This document shows positions 12,043 through 20,879 of a stretch of DNA of 25,855 nt, piece by piece (position 1 is the stretch's first letter; every line of letters begins with the position of its first letter). A program made the translations under genes and the position numbers. Source of the stretch: a virus; the IMG/VR virus record IMGVR_UViG_3300007345_000237, positions 1 through 25,855 of that record; one strand, 5' to 3'. The notes below the pieces were generated by a model. That model did no database searches, was not told where the DNA came from, and saw nothing but the letters and a program-made list of their open reading frames with translations.

Positions 12043-12506
12043 GTAAAATTAATTACATAGCAGATAATTTAGTTAAAGAGCTGCAAAGGGAATTCATAGA
12101 GCAGGGGCACAATGCAAGCGGTCGCGGTGTTGCATCTATTAGGCAAGAATCAGAGCTTAATGGTAGAGATTTAAACGTTAAGATATTTGGTCTTGATTAC
12201 TTGCAATATGTGAATGATGGTAGGAAGGCAGGAAGTATGCCACCTGTTGATGCTATAAGAGAATGGGTAGAAATTAAAGGCATAGCAAGCGGCAAAGAAG
12301 CAGATAGCGCAGCGTGGGCAATCGCAACAGCAATTAAGCGAGAAGGAAGCCCAACACAAGGAGCTTATCAATATACCAACAATGGGCGAAGAACCGAGTT
12401 TATTGAGCATACAATGAATGAACACTTGCAAAGGATAATAAGCCAAATTAGAACGGCTTTAATGGCAATATACAGAGAAGAACTAATTAAAGCAGTAGTA
12501 GCATAA
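12036..12506 (+). CDS. HK97 gp10-like / virion morphogenesis protein
   Basis: A 156-aa protein of the head-tail joining and tail completion type. It has the amphipathic N-terminal helix, the ASGRGVASIR segment (family members have TG-L-SI), YLQYVNDGRKAG followed by the MPPVDAIREWV motif, AAWAIATAIKREGSP and a C-terminal helix. This order is typical of HK97-gp10-like proteins. ATG 12036 overlaps the previous stop in ATGCTAAG; the TTG two codons upstream is less likely. TAATG links it to the next gene. Confidence 0.65.
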   Translation: MLSKINYIADNLVKELQREFIEQGHNASGRGVASIRQESELNGRDLNVKIFGLDYLQYVNDGRKAGSMPPVDAIREWVEIKGIASGKEADSAAWAIATAIKREGSPTQGAYQYTNNGRRTEFIEHTMNEHLQRIISQIRTALMAIYREELIKAVVA

Positions 12507-13678
12507 TGGCACTTACAAGCATAACAACTCCATCGGATTACGATATTGCATATAGACCTGTATTATTTGAAGTAGAAACAAGCGTGGTCGATTTAGAAGC
12601 GGTTGAATTTAGCTTATACGATAACACAACGAGCGACCTAATAAACAGCATAACGGTTCAGGCTAAGTTTGGGGATACTGACAACTTTCAGGTTGATATG
12701 CGAACTTTTATCCAAGATTATCTAAGGGCAGATATTGATATTATCACACCTAACCAAACACATTTTAACAGCGGTCTTTCAATAAGAGATTTTTACATCA
12801 CAGCAACCGAAAAGATACTTACAAGTTCAGGTACTTTTAATGATGGGGATACCTTAACAAGTAGCGGTTATTGGATTGTAAACGCTGCGTTAAATGTAGG
12901 TGATAGTGGTTTGGTTGCAACCGAACATTTTACTACAATAAGCGGCACTAAAATATTGACCGATAAGCCAACGTTTGAAATAAGGGAAGGTGAAAGCGAG
13001 TTTATCAGTCTTTACAACAATGAAGAGAATGTAAAGGTAACAGTAGTTACAACAGATACAGCGGGGATAATGGCAACGGGTGTAGTTAATAGCCTTACAT
13101 TAGGTAACCAAACTTGCTATTTAGGTATTGGATACACCAATATAAATGCACTAACATTAAATACAGGTACGCAACCTTTGATAGATAGTGATACAGAAAG
13201 CTATACAGTACAATTTGAAACAGTTACAGCGGAAACGGTGTTTGAGCAAATAAGCGTAAACATTGACAAAGGTTATAGAATAAGCCCTATTAGATTTGTA
13301 TTTCAAAACAATTACGGTGCTTTAGATTTCTTTACCTGTTATGCGTTTAAAGAGCAATCAATTGATATTGAAAGTAGTATTTCGCAAAGACCTTTAGTGG
13401 ATTATGAGTCTATTACAAGTTACGGTAAGTTTAGACCAAACACAAGCATGAGTACACGCTTTAGGGTAGGTACTCAAAACATTTCAATAGATGAGTTAAA
13501 TTGGCTAAAACAGTTGTTTAGTAGTGCGGGTGTATGGGTGCAAGAAGGTTTACAATATAGACCTATTGTATTGCTTACAGATTCTTTATTGATTGAAAGC
13601 AACATACAAGGCAATGAAGTATTTAATGTTCAATTTGAGTATGAATTAGCAAACGCATTAAGAAGGCAAAAAGGATAA
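12506..13678 (+). CDS. Tail structural protein, probable distal tail / baseplate
   Basis: A 390-aa protein with strong beta-strand character, few charged helices and frequent Ser-Gly turns (SSGTF, SSGYW, ISGTK), lying between tail completion proteins and a giant tail protein. The C-terminal third (DFFTCYAFKEQSIDIESSIS, then RFRVGTQNISIDELNWLKQL) alternates strands and short helices like tail-hub or distal-tail domains. I recognise no named family. It is joined by TAATG overlaps at both ends, implying a fixed ratio with its neighbours. Alternatives are a tail tube or a receptor-binding subunit. Confidence 0.6.
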   Translation: MALTSITTPSDYDIAYRPVLFEVETSVVDLEAVEFSLYDNTTSDLINSITVQAKFGDTDNFQVDMRTFIQDYLRADIDIITPNQTHFNSGLSIRDFYITATEKILTSSGTFNDGDTLTSSGYWIVNAALNVGDSGLVATEHFTTISGTKILTDKPTFEIREGESEFISLYNNEENVKVTVVTTDTAGIMATGVVNSLTLGNQTCYLGIGYTNINALTLNTGTQPLIDSDTESYTVQFETVTAETVFEQISVNIDKGYRISPIRFVFQNNYGALDFFTCYAFKEQSIDIESSISQRPLVDYESITSYGKFRPNTSMSTRFRVGTQNISIDELNWLKQLFSSAGVWVQEGLQYRPIVLLTDSLLIESNIQGNEVFNVQFEYELANALRRQKG

Positions 13679-16600
13679 TGAGTAGAGCTTTAGATTTTCA
13701 AATAAGATACGGTAACGCCGATGAGTTGGATAATTATGACCCTATGGGTGATGTTTATGACAATCAAAATGATATTGGTGGAATTCAAAATTTAATATTT
13801 GAAACACCTTCTTTTGACGAAACAAGTGAGCAGACTTATTTGATTGATGAAATAGGGTCTAGTAGAGAAAGTCGGGCGAATAAATGTTTATATTTTGACG
13901 ATACAAACAGCAGTATTGTCGAAGCTCAAATAATAGATTTAACTGACAGCTCTCTATATGAGCCAAATCAAATTATGGTTGATGTTTGGATTTATCCTTT
14001 GGATATTGCAAACAATAAAGAGAGAATATTTTCACTTAGTTCATTTAAAGGTTCAAATTTTAAAGTAACAGCTCTAACAGAGTTTAATCAAATTTATATA
14101 TACTATTCTAATGTGTTTAATTTCGCAAGGTATAGCTTATCCCCTATAACAGACAATCAATGGCATAGATTAACATTCTACTTTGATTATAACCAATCTA
14201 ATATAGATGATGGCTTGAAATTCTTTATTAACGGCGTTAAACAAACATCAAATCTTAGTAGTAAAACATCATCGGCTAATGATAGAATACAGGTAATACA
14301 GATTGGCAATGGGTGGAATAGTGGTCAATCCAATAGACCATTTTACGGATACATTAAAGATGTAAAGGTTGTTGTAAATAACGAGTTTACCGATTTAAAT
14401 CTTTCATCGGCTAATTTTGGAACTGATTATTTAGCTTATTTCCCGCTAGAAGATGGAGCAGGTCAAACAGCAATAAATACGATAAAGCCTAACGCTCTAT
14501 TTACATTTGATAATAGCGGAGCAATAACTCAAAGCGGTGCATGGTCAACAGTTAGTGATTATGATGGATTTTCGTATAGTGATTTTTTTGGGGGTAAGTT
14601 TACAGAAAACGGCGAGTTTTACGATTACGCGGGCACTAACGCTGTAACACTTGGAGCTTTTGCACCTGCTATTTTAAGCGATAATAGCACAATTAACTTA
14701 TATGATGGTAACGGTAATAACATTGTAAACAATGACCGAAAGAGTATCAAAAGGAACAGTTATAGGCGGAACAATAAAGGAGCTTATTTTGAAACAAACA
14801 GCTACTTAACACCTGTTATTGGGTCAATATCGGGGTCAACGATAACCGATACATTTGGTACGTCTGAATGGGTCGTAAGCGGTAATAGCATTGCGTGTAC
14901 GGCTTCGGGTTCATGTCATGGCATTAGGCTTGACAGCGGAGCTATTTACACGATGTCAGAAGGTTATTTTGGTAATGGTTCACAATATATTTACGATGCA
15001 AGTTCGGCGAGTGGAATTAACCTAACAATAAGCGGACAAACACCCGCTCAAACATGGCAACTTGCAACGGGGCAGACTGATTATGGTTATGATTGGCTTG
15101 CGGTTTATGGTGGTTCTAGATTTAGAAACGTTGATAGTGCTAATGATATATTTATTCCTAACGTGGTTAATACTGACAATGTGCCGACTGATAGCTTGCT
15201 TCCTAGCGGGCACACCTTGCTAAGTCATAGGTCGGCGGGAAAGTATGTGCCTAATACATCTACTTGGTTGTTAGCTAGTGGATTTAGAAATATACCACAA
15301 GATTATTTGAATATTCACCCGCAATTCGGTAATTACGAAATTTATTCAACTGAATTAAACGAACATCAGTTTGGTACAACATCATTTACAGAAGCAAGCG
15401 GACATTACGCGAGGCAACAGAGCAATTTATGGAATAGGGTTGTAATGTATCCCGCGAGATTGTCATCAGCTGCGAATACTTTGGTAGATTTTAACGCTCA
15501 AGGGATTGAGAATGTAGTAGGTTTGACGTTTAAGGTAACAGATGTTCACAACCTAAATCAAGTTAACGCGAGCTATTCTAAGAAATTTAGACTACCTGCA
15601 ACGCAAAGAAATAATGACTTATTTGATTATGTTTATGACCCTAATAGCGCGGATTTTAGCACATTAAAAGAGCCTAAAGATTGCGAGATAATAAGCAATG
15701 GAATTGAAATACTAAGGGGAAAAGGGCAAGTAGAAAAGACCTTTAAAAAAGATATTGCAACTGGCTATGACATGACCGTAATAGGTGATAATTACAATGT
15801 TTATACTGCATTAGATGACATAATGGTAAGCGGTTTAGACTTTGGCACATTTACCTTATCACAGGCTAATGTAGAAGATTCTTGGAATTATACGGCAGCA
15901 AGTGGAAATGTAGTATTTGCTCCTATTGATTGGGGCAACAAGAACTTTAACTCTTTTGATTTAGCAGATATTACACCGAGCTTTTTTATCAAAAACATAC
16001 TTCAAAAAGGTTTTGCAAGTGCAGGAATAGGTTACGAAAGCGAGTGGCTTGATAGTGATTATGCAAGTAGATTGGTAATGCCGTTTAATGGCTTTTGGTC
16101 GCTAAGTGATGCTGATTATGCAACGGTTAGCGGATACGCTTTATTTGAAGCTGAAGATGCAAGTTTAGCTATTACTGCAAGCGGTGTAAGCACAAAGGTT
16201 TATTTACCAATAACAGAAACAACTGCAAACCCTAACTATACTGCAAGCGGCGGTTATGTAGCAGCTAACCCTGCTAAAATGAAAATAAAGTTTGGCTTTG
16301 ATGATTTGACCTATGACAATGCCAATATAGATGCCTTAGCGAGTGGCAAAGTAGGAGCTGCCTTGTTCGGTTGCACATTTGGTATTGAAATGAATGGTCA
16401 AGATATAGCGGAACAAACAATAGGCGGCGAAGCTCTTGAGATAGATACAAGTAACATAGCAACTCAAGGGGGTGATGTTATAAGAGTTTATTTTAAAGGG
16501 ATTGAAGATGTCACTTTAACAAATGCCTATTTTAAAAGTGAGATAAGGCGAGATATTACAGAAGATTTAACACTTACATTAAGCGAATATGTGCCTGTAA

Positions 16601-18159
16601 GTAAAGATGGATTAACCGTATTTGATGTGTTTAAGGGTATAGCTGATATTTTCAACATCATTGCATACTATGACCCTTTTGCTAAGTTGTTAAAGTTTGA
16701 GCCTTACAATGACTTTTACAACGGTGAATTAAATTGGAGCGAAAAATGGAATCAAACGCAAGAAGCGCAAAACACCTATTTAGGTGATAATTTAAACAGG
16801 GAAATATTACACAAGTATAAGGATGATGAAACCGACTTTAAATTAACAAAGTTTGGTAATCAGAATGAAGATATTGAGCCTTATGGAAGTTACTTGTTAG
16901 AGCTACCAAGAAACTACAAGAAAGGTAGAAAGACAGTTGAAAACCATTTATTTGCCGCAACGGTTGATTATGATTTAAGTCAATTTGGGTTAAGCATTCC
17001 AAACATTCAATGGAATACAAAGGATGGCACTCAATACAGCGGCGGTCGTAGTGGCATGATACCTACTAACAGGATGCTTTACTATGAAGGTAAGAATGCA
17101 GGGGGTAACTTTAAAATGAATGTAGGTGCAGGCTTTCAATATAGCGTTCAAGAATACGCATACTTGCCGAGATTAGTATTTAGGGCAAGGAGTGGGGATG
17201 CTTGGCAAAGTTTGGCAATGGATACTTTTGATGGTAAAAATGGAGCTTTTAGAACTTATTTCGAGCCAAAATATAGAAATATTTGGAATGGTATTACTTC
17301 AATCTATTGGCTTAACTTGAATGAGCGTGACATAGCTTTAAGACCATTGGATAAAAAGATTTACTTAGATGGCGCATGGTGGTTAATCAATCAGATTATA
17401 GACTTTAACCCGCTAAATGATGAGCCAACACAAGTAGAATTAATTAAGTTGGTTAATTACACTTTTGATATACCTGCAAATAATACGCCTTGGATTGACA
17501 TTATAAGTGGCAAGAAGTTTGACCCTGTAACACATAAGCCAAATAATGATTTACCGAGTAACGGTGGCTTTGATGTGACGCAGGTAAGCGGTGAAAATAT
17601 TAAACCTGTTGATGATGATTATTACGGAGTTGGTTTTGGGCAAGGTAATCAAGCACCTAATAAATCCAACAGCGTTCAATTTGGCGAAGGTTTGAAAACG
17701 TATTGGAGCAATCAATACCAATTTGGCAAGTATAACGAAACTAATTCTAATGCTTTATTTCAAGTAGGTGGTGGCACTTCTGCAAGTGGAAGAGCAACGG
17801 CTTTTGAAGTAGTAAGAGAACAAGGTCAATTTAGCTTAAATGTGGGCGGTGATAGGGTTATTAATGACGGTTGGCATATAACTACATCAGGAGTTAAAAG
17901 AAGCTCTTACAAGCAACTTACAGGAAGCGGAACTTTAGCGGGTGATGGCACATTAACTATTTACCCAACACACGATGCGACAAGTAGCGGAACGGCTATT
18001 TTTAATGAGATAACATTTGCAAGTGCAATGGTTATTAATTTAAACGGTGGCGGTGGTAATGCTGATTTGCATTTTAACACATTAAGCACATCACAAATAG
18101 ATATTTATGCAACGAGTTCTCATGCTTACGACATTATTTATAAAATAGAAGGTAATTAA
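13678..18159 (+). CDS. Giant tail protein with LamG-like domain (tail tip / receptor-binding)
   Basis: A 1493-aa protein, the largest in the window. Residues about 60-255 form a LamG/concanavalin-like jellyroll: a strand around MVDVWIYPLD, QWHRLTFYFDY, a FFINGVKQ strand and a final GYIKDVKVV. Such domains bind carbohydrates and are common in phage receptor-binding proteins. The middle (about 620-1250), with KKFRLPATQRNNDLFDYVYD, resembles baseplate or tail-hub components that anchor the protein. The C-terminus (about 1350-1493) contains NALFQVGGGTSASGRATAFEV, typical of tail-fibre tips, and ends in a beta-rich cap. Ser codon use differs in the LamG part. It is likely the host-contact protein, possibly combining hub and fibre in one chain. 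Confidence 0.72.
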   Translation: MSRALDFQIRYGNADELDNYDPMGDVYDNQNDIGGIQNLIFETPSFDETSEQTYLIDEIGSSRESRANKCLYFDDTNSSIVEAQIIDLTDSSLYEPNQIMVDVWIYPLDIANNKERIFSLSSFKGSNFKVTALTEFNQIYIYYSNVFNFARYSLSPITDNQWHRLTFYFDYNQSNIDDGLKFFINGVKQTSNLSSKTSSANDRIQVIQIGNGWNSGQSNRPFYGYIKDVKVVVNNEFTDLNLSSANFGTDYLAYFPLEDGAGQTAINTIKPNALFTFDNSGAITQSGAWSTVSDYDGFSYSDFFGGKFTENGEFYDYAGTNAVTLGAFAPAILSDNSTINLYDGNGNNIVNNDRKSIKRNSYRRNNKGAYFETNSYLTPVIGSISGSTITDTFGTSEWVVSGNSIACTASGSCHGIRLDSGAIYTMSEGYFGNGSQYIYDASSASGINLTISGQTPAQTWQLATGQTDYGYDWLAVYGGSRFRNVDSANDIFIPNVVNTDNVPTDSLLPSGHTLLSHRSAGKYVPNTSTWLLASGFRNIPQDYLNIHPQFGNYEIYSTELNEHQFGTTSFTEASGHYARQQSNLWNRVVMYPARLSSAANTLVDFNAQGIENVVGLTFKVTDVHNLNQVNASYSKKFRLPATQRNNDLFDYVYDPNSADFSTLKEPKDCEIISNGIEILRGKGQVEKTFKKDIATGYDMTVIGDNYNVYTALDDIMVSGLDFGTFTLSQANVEDSWNYTAASGNVVFAPIDWGNKNFNSFDLADITPSFFIKNILQKGFASAGIGYESEWLDSDYASRLVMPFNGFWSLSDADYATVSGYALFEAEDASLAITASGVSTKVYLPITETTANPNYTASGGYVAANPAKMKIKFGFDDLTYDNANIDALASGKVGAALFGCTFGIEMNGQDIAEQTIGGEALEIDTSNIATQGGDVIRVYFKGIEDVTLTNAYFKSEIRRDITEDLTLTLSEYVPVSKDGLTVFDVFKGIADIFNIIAYYDPFAKLLKFEPYNDFYNGELNWSEKWNQTQEAQNTYLGDNLNREILHKYKDDETDFKLTKFGNQNEDIEPYGSYLLELPRNYKKGRKTVENHLFAATVDYDLSQFGLSIPNIQWNTKDGTQYSGGRSGMIPTNRMLYYEGKNAGGNFKMNVGAGFQYSVQEYAYLPRLVFRARSGDAWQSLAMDTFDGKNGAFRTYFEPKYRNIWNGITSIYWLNLNERDIALRPLDKKIYLDGAWWLINQIIDFNPLNDEPTQVELIKLVNYTFDIPANNTPWIDIISGKKFDPVTHKPNNDLPSNGGFDVTQVSGENIKPVDDDYYGVGFGQGNQAPNKSNSVQFGEGLKTYWSNQYQFGKYNETNSNALFQVGGGTSASGRATAFEVVREQGQFSLNVGGDRVINDGWHITTSGVKRSSYKQLTGSGTLAGDGTLTIYPTHDATSSGTAIFNEITFASAMVINLNGGGGNADLHFNTLSTSQIDIYATSSHAYDIIYKIEGN

Positions 18160-18160
18160 G

Positions 18161-20308
18161 ATGGCAACAGAAAAGATAATATTCGAGTTTGATGTAAAGG
18201 GCGGTGATGCTGCATTAAAAGAAGCGGCTGCTTTAAACGTTAGAATTAGGCAAAACAAAGAATCTATTAAAGAGCTTTCACAAGCCTATGAAGAAAACGC
18301 TGTCGAAATAACTAAGTTGCAACAAGAGAATAAAGAACTTGCAACGAGTCAGAGAGCATTATCGAAAAGCGCAAGTGCTGTTGAAGGCAGTTATGATTCT
18401 CTAAGTGCTGAAATGGCTCAATTAAAAAGACAGCAAAAGCAGATAAACATAACAACTAAAGAAGGGCAAAAAGAGTATGAAAGGTATGGCAAAAGAATAA
18501 ACGATATAAACAGTAGGCTCAAGAAGTTAGATGCAACTAACGGTGTACATACTCGTAATGTAGGAAATTATCAATTAGCTTTAAAAGATGCAGCAGGTCA
18601 ACTTAACATTATGGGAGTTAATGTTGGTCAAGTGACAACGCAATTTACTCAAGCATCTCGAGCAGTTCAAGCTACAACAGGGGCAATAGGTGGAGCTAAC
18701 AAAATGCTAAAATTGTTAAGATTTGCTATAATTGCAACGGGTATAGGGGCTTTAGTTATAGCGTTAGCATCAGTAGTTAGTTATTTTAGTCGCACAAGGG
18801 AAGGCGGTGAAACAATTAGAGTGCTATTTAAACAAATAGGGCAAGTTGTAAATGTTTTAATTGAAAGGTTAACCATTGCAGGTAAAGCAATCTTTGATTT
18901 TTTTAGGGGAGATTGGAAAGGTGCAGTTGAAGGATTAACAGATGCGTTTAAAGGCATGGGAGATGAATTGGAAAGAGAAGTAGCATTAATAGGTGAGCTT
19001 GAAAGAAGGGCAATTAAATTAGAAAAAGCGCAAATATTATTGAACGCTCAACGAGCAAACACAAAGAGAGCAATTAAAGATTTACAATTATTAGCAGAGC
19101 AAGAAAATAAAACATTAGGTCAAAGAATAAATGCGATTGAAAAAGCTATTGATTTACAAAAAGGGCTTAACGCTTTGGAGATTCAAACGCAAAAACAAAA
19201 GATTCAAAACATATTAGGTGAAGTCGAAGGGCGTGAGAAATTAAACTTTGTATTGCAACAATTAGATGAAGGATTCACAACTTTAGATGAAGCAGCGGCA
19301 AAAGCTAATGTTTTAATAGACCAAATCGGATTAGACCCAAGCACGGTAGATGATTTAAAAGAATTAGTTGATGAATACATACGATTTAATGATGTTCAAA
19401 GTGACGCTTTAAAGTTAGAAAGAACCTTAACGACAAAACTCAATGAGCTACAAAACAAGAGAGAAGCAACTGCCAAAAAAAGCGGTGTTGCGGGTGTAAT
19501 AAAGAGAAGAACAGTTGCTATAAGTGAAGAGTTAGCAATAACAGAAGAATTAACAGAAGCTACAATTGAAAGAGAAGCCGTAACAGTTGAGGCTTATAAC
19601 AACATGAACAGAGCAGCAATAGATTATGAAGTTACTTTGTTAAAGTTGGGTAGAGTTGGCGCACAATCATTTGAAGGTATCGCATTAGCAGTTGGTGAGA
19701 TGGTGGGTAGTGGAGCAACAAGTATTGAAAACTTTAAAAAGATACTACTTTTAGGATTGCTTGATACTTTGCAAGGTATGATACCTGTACTAAGCGCACA
19801 GATAACAGGTATTTCATTAGCTCAACCTGATGCAGTTGCAACATTTGGAGCGAGTGCAGTAGCAAGGGTAGCAGCATTAAATGCTTTGTTAATTGGTGCG
19901 GTGCAAGGTGCAAAGGCTTATGTTACATCACAATTCGCTCAAGGTGGTCTTACAGAAGGTGGAATGTTTGAAGGTGCAAGTCATGCAAACGGTGGTGTTA
20001 AGTTTAAAGTAGGGGGCAGAATACACGAAGCAGAAGGGGGCGAAGCAATTATTAATAAAAGGAGTACATCAATGTTTAAGCCGATATTGTCAGCAATCAA
20101 TCAAGCGGGTGGCGGTAAGAAGTTTGAAACAGGTGGAGTAACAAGCTTTGTACCTTCAATGAGTGGTATAATGAATAAACAGTTAGAGAGCGAGCAATTA
20201 AAGGCTATTGAAATGGCAATGATGCAACAAAAAACAGTCTTGCAAATACCTGTAACAACGGCAATGCAAAACGGAATTAACACAGTAGAAGTAAATAGCA
20301 CATTATGA
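18161..20308 (+). CDS. Tape measure protein
   Basis: A 715-aa tail length ruler. The N-terminus (about 20-125) is a long coiled coil rich in Glu, Lys and Gln. A hydrophobic stretch with IIATGIGALVIALASVVSYF lies at about 189-209, and further helices with hydrophobic patches follow near 530-570. The C-terminal part is Gly-rich (FAQGGLTEGGMFEGASHANG, then GGRIHEAEGGEAIINKRSTS), a pattern common in tape measures of Bacteroidota phages. At about 0.15 nm per residue the tail would be near 107 nm. It starts 1 bp after the giant tail protein's stop, and no chaperone gene lies directly upstream as would be usual. Confidence 0.9.
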   Translation: MATEKIIFEFDVKGGDAALKEAAALNVRIRQNKESIKELSQAYEENAVEITKLQQENKELATSQRALSKSASAVEGSYDSLSAEMAQLKRQQKQINITTKEGQKEYERYGKRINDINSRLKKLDATNGVHTRNVGNYQLALKDAAGQLNIMGVNVGQVTTQFTQASRAVQATTGAIGGANKMLKLLRFAIIATGIGALVIALASVVSYFSRTREGGETIRVLFKQIGQVVNVLIERLTIAGKAIFDFFRGDWKGAVEGLTDAFKGMGDELEREVALIGELERRAIKLEKAQILLNAQRANTKRAIKDLQLLAEQENKTLGQRINAIEKAIDLQKGLNALEIQTQKQKIQNILGEVEGREKLNFVLQQLDEGFTTLDEAAAKANVLIDQIGLDPSTVDDLKELVDEYIRFNDVQSDALKLERTLTTKLNELQNKREATAKKSGVAGVIKRRTVAISEELAITEELTEATIEREAVTVEAYNNMNRAAIDYEVTLLKLGRVGAQSFEGIALAVGEMVGSGATSIENFKKILLLGLLDTLQGMIPVLSAQITGISLAQPDAVATFGASAVARVAALNALLIGAVQGAKAYVTSQFAQGGLTEGGMFEGASHANGGVKFKVGGRIHEAEGGEAIINKRSTSMFKPILSAINQAGGGKKFETGGVTSFVPSMSGIMNKQLESEQLKAIEMAMMQQKTVLQIPVTTAMQNGINTVEVNSTL

Positions 20309-20547
20309 TTTTAAGCGATAGGGAGTTAAATTACTTTGTAAGCCTGACAGGTAAATTAGATATTCATGCTTTATATGAAGCAGGGTATCTTAATGAAAAA
20401 GCAGTTAGAAACCACCTAATAAGAGAAGAATATTATAGGCTTTTGAGAAGTATGCGAAGCGGTGATGCAGTTGCAAAGTTGGCTAATGATAAGAACCTAA
20501 GCGAAATTATGGTGCATAAGATAATAGCCAACGGGAAGCACTCTTGA
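20305..20547 (+). CDS. 80-aa protein, HTH-like C-terminus
   Basis: A small protein overlapping the tape measure stop by ATGA. The C-terminal part (DAVAKLANDKNLSEIMVHKI) has the spacing of a helix-turn-helix recognition pair, and the N-terminal half looks helical with an RNHLIREEYYRLLRSM stretch. It could be a DNA-binding regulator or merely a small structural helper; I do not recognise the family. Its 3' end overlaps the convergent minus-strand gene by 51 bp, so the two messages are antisense there. Confidence 0.65.
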   Translation: MILSDRELNYFVSLTGKLDIHALYEAGYLNEKAVRNHLIREEYYRLLRSMRSGDAVAKLANDKNLSEIMVHKIIANGKHS

Positions 20548-20835
20548 TATTAAAAGAGCTACTAAATAGATGTAAGAGTTGATACGTTCATGTTTTATTT
20601 CATCTTGATTTAATTGCCTGTAAAGTTCATTATTTTGCATACCATCATGATGAAATACCATTACATAAGTTCGGGTAAAACAGATGTAAGCGTTAATAAG
20701 CATCACAAGGCTACCTAATGGAATAAAGCAAAGTAAAAAAGCCCCTGCTATTGTAATTGTTCTATTCTCTCTTCCTACCTTTTCAGTCTTTGCATCTGAT
20801 AGGTCAATACCTTGTTTGCTAATTACCGTTTTCAT
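20497..20835 (-). CDS. Small membrane protein, only minus-strand gene
   Basis: A 112-aa protein with two hydrophobic segments, about 27-52 (AGAFLLCFIPLGSLVMLINA) and 86-106 (SYIYLVALLISRVLPVGYYL), and a charged loop between them. The start at 20835 follows a minus-strand TAACTTTG box, so it has its own promoter. It interrupts the late operon in antisense and overlaps the previous gene's 3' end. Such isolated membrane genes often turn out to be prophage-expressed morons (for example superinfection exclusion), but no motif confirms that. If translated, the two TMs suggest inner-membrane location. Confidence 0.6.
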   Translation of the reverse strand: MKTVISKQGIDLSDAKTEKVGRENRTITIAGAFLLCFIPLGSLVMLINAYICFTRTYVMVFHHDGMQNNELYRQLNQDEIKHERINSYIYLVALLISRVLPVGYYLMHHNFA

Positions 20836-20838
20836 AAA

Positions 20839-20855
20839 TTATAACAAAGTTATAA
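20839..20855. promoter_or_regulatory. 17-bp palindrome over the minus-strand -7 box
   Basis: TTATAAC-AAA-GTTATAA is a perfect 7-bp inverted repeat. It contains the minus-strand box TAACTTTG (complement of 20845-20852), 9 bp before that gene's ATG. It looks like an operator for a dimeric repressor, or a symmetric start region between divergent genes. TTTGTTATAATT on the minus strand is identical to the glycosyltransferase promoter near 5972. Confidence 0.5.
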
Positions 20856-20866
20856 AAAGGTGTTGC

Positions 20867-20876
20867 ATATTTCGTA
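20867..20876 (+). promoter_or_regulatory. Possible promoter box ATATTTCGTA of the head operon
   Basis: Identical to 11377-11386. It lies 3 bp before the protease ATG, so a transcript from it would be nearly leaderless. A plus-strand start is needed here because the preceding gene is antisense, unless transcription reads through from the tail operon. Confidence 0.3.
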
Positions 20877-20879
20877 TGT

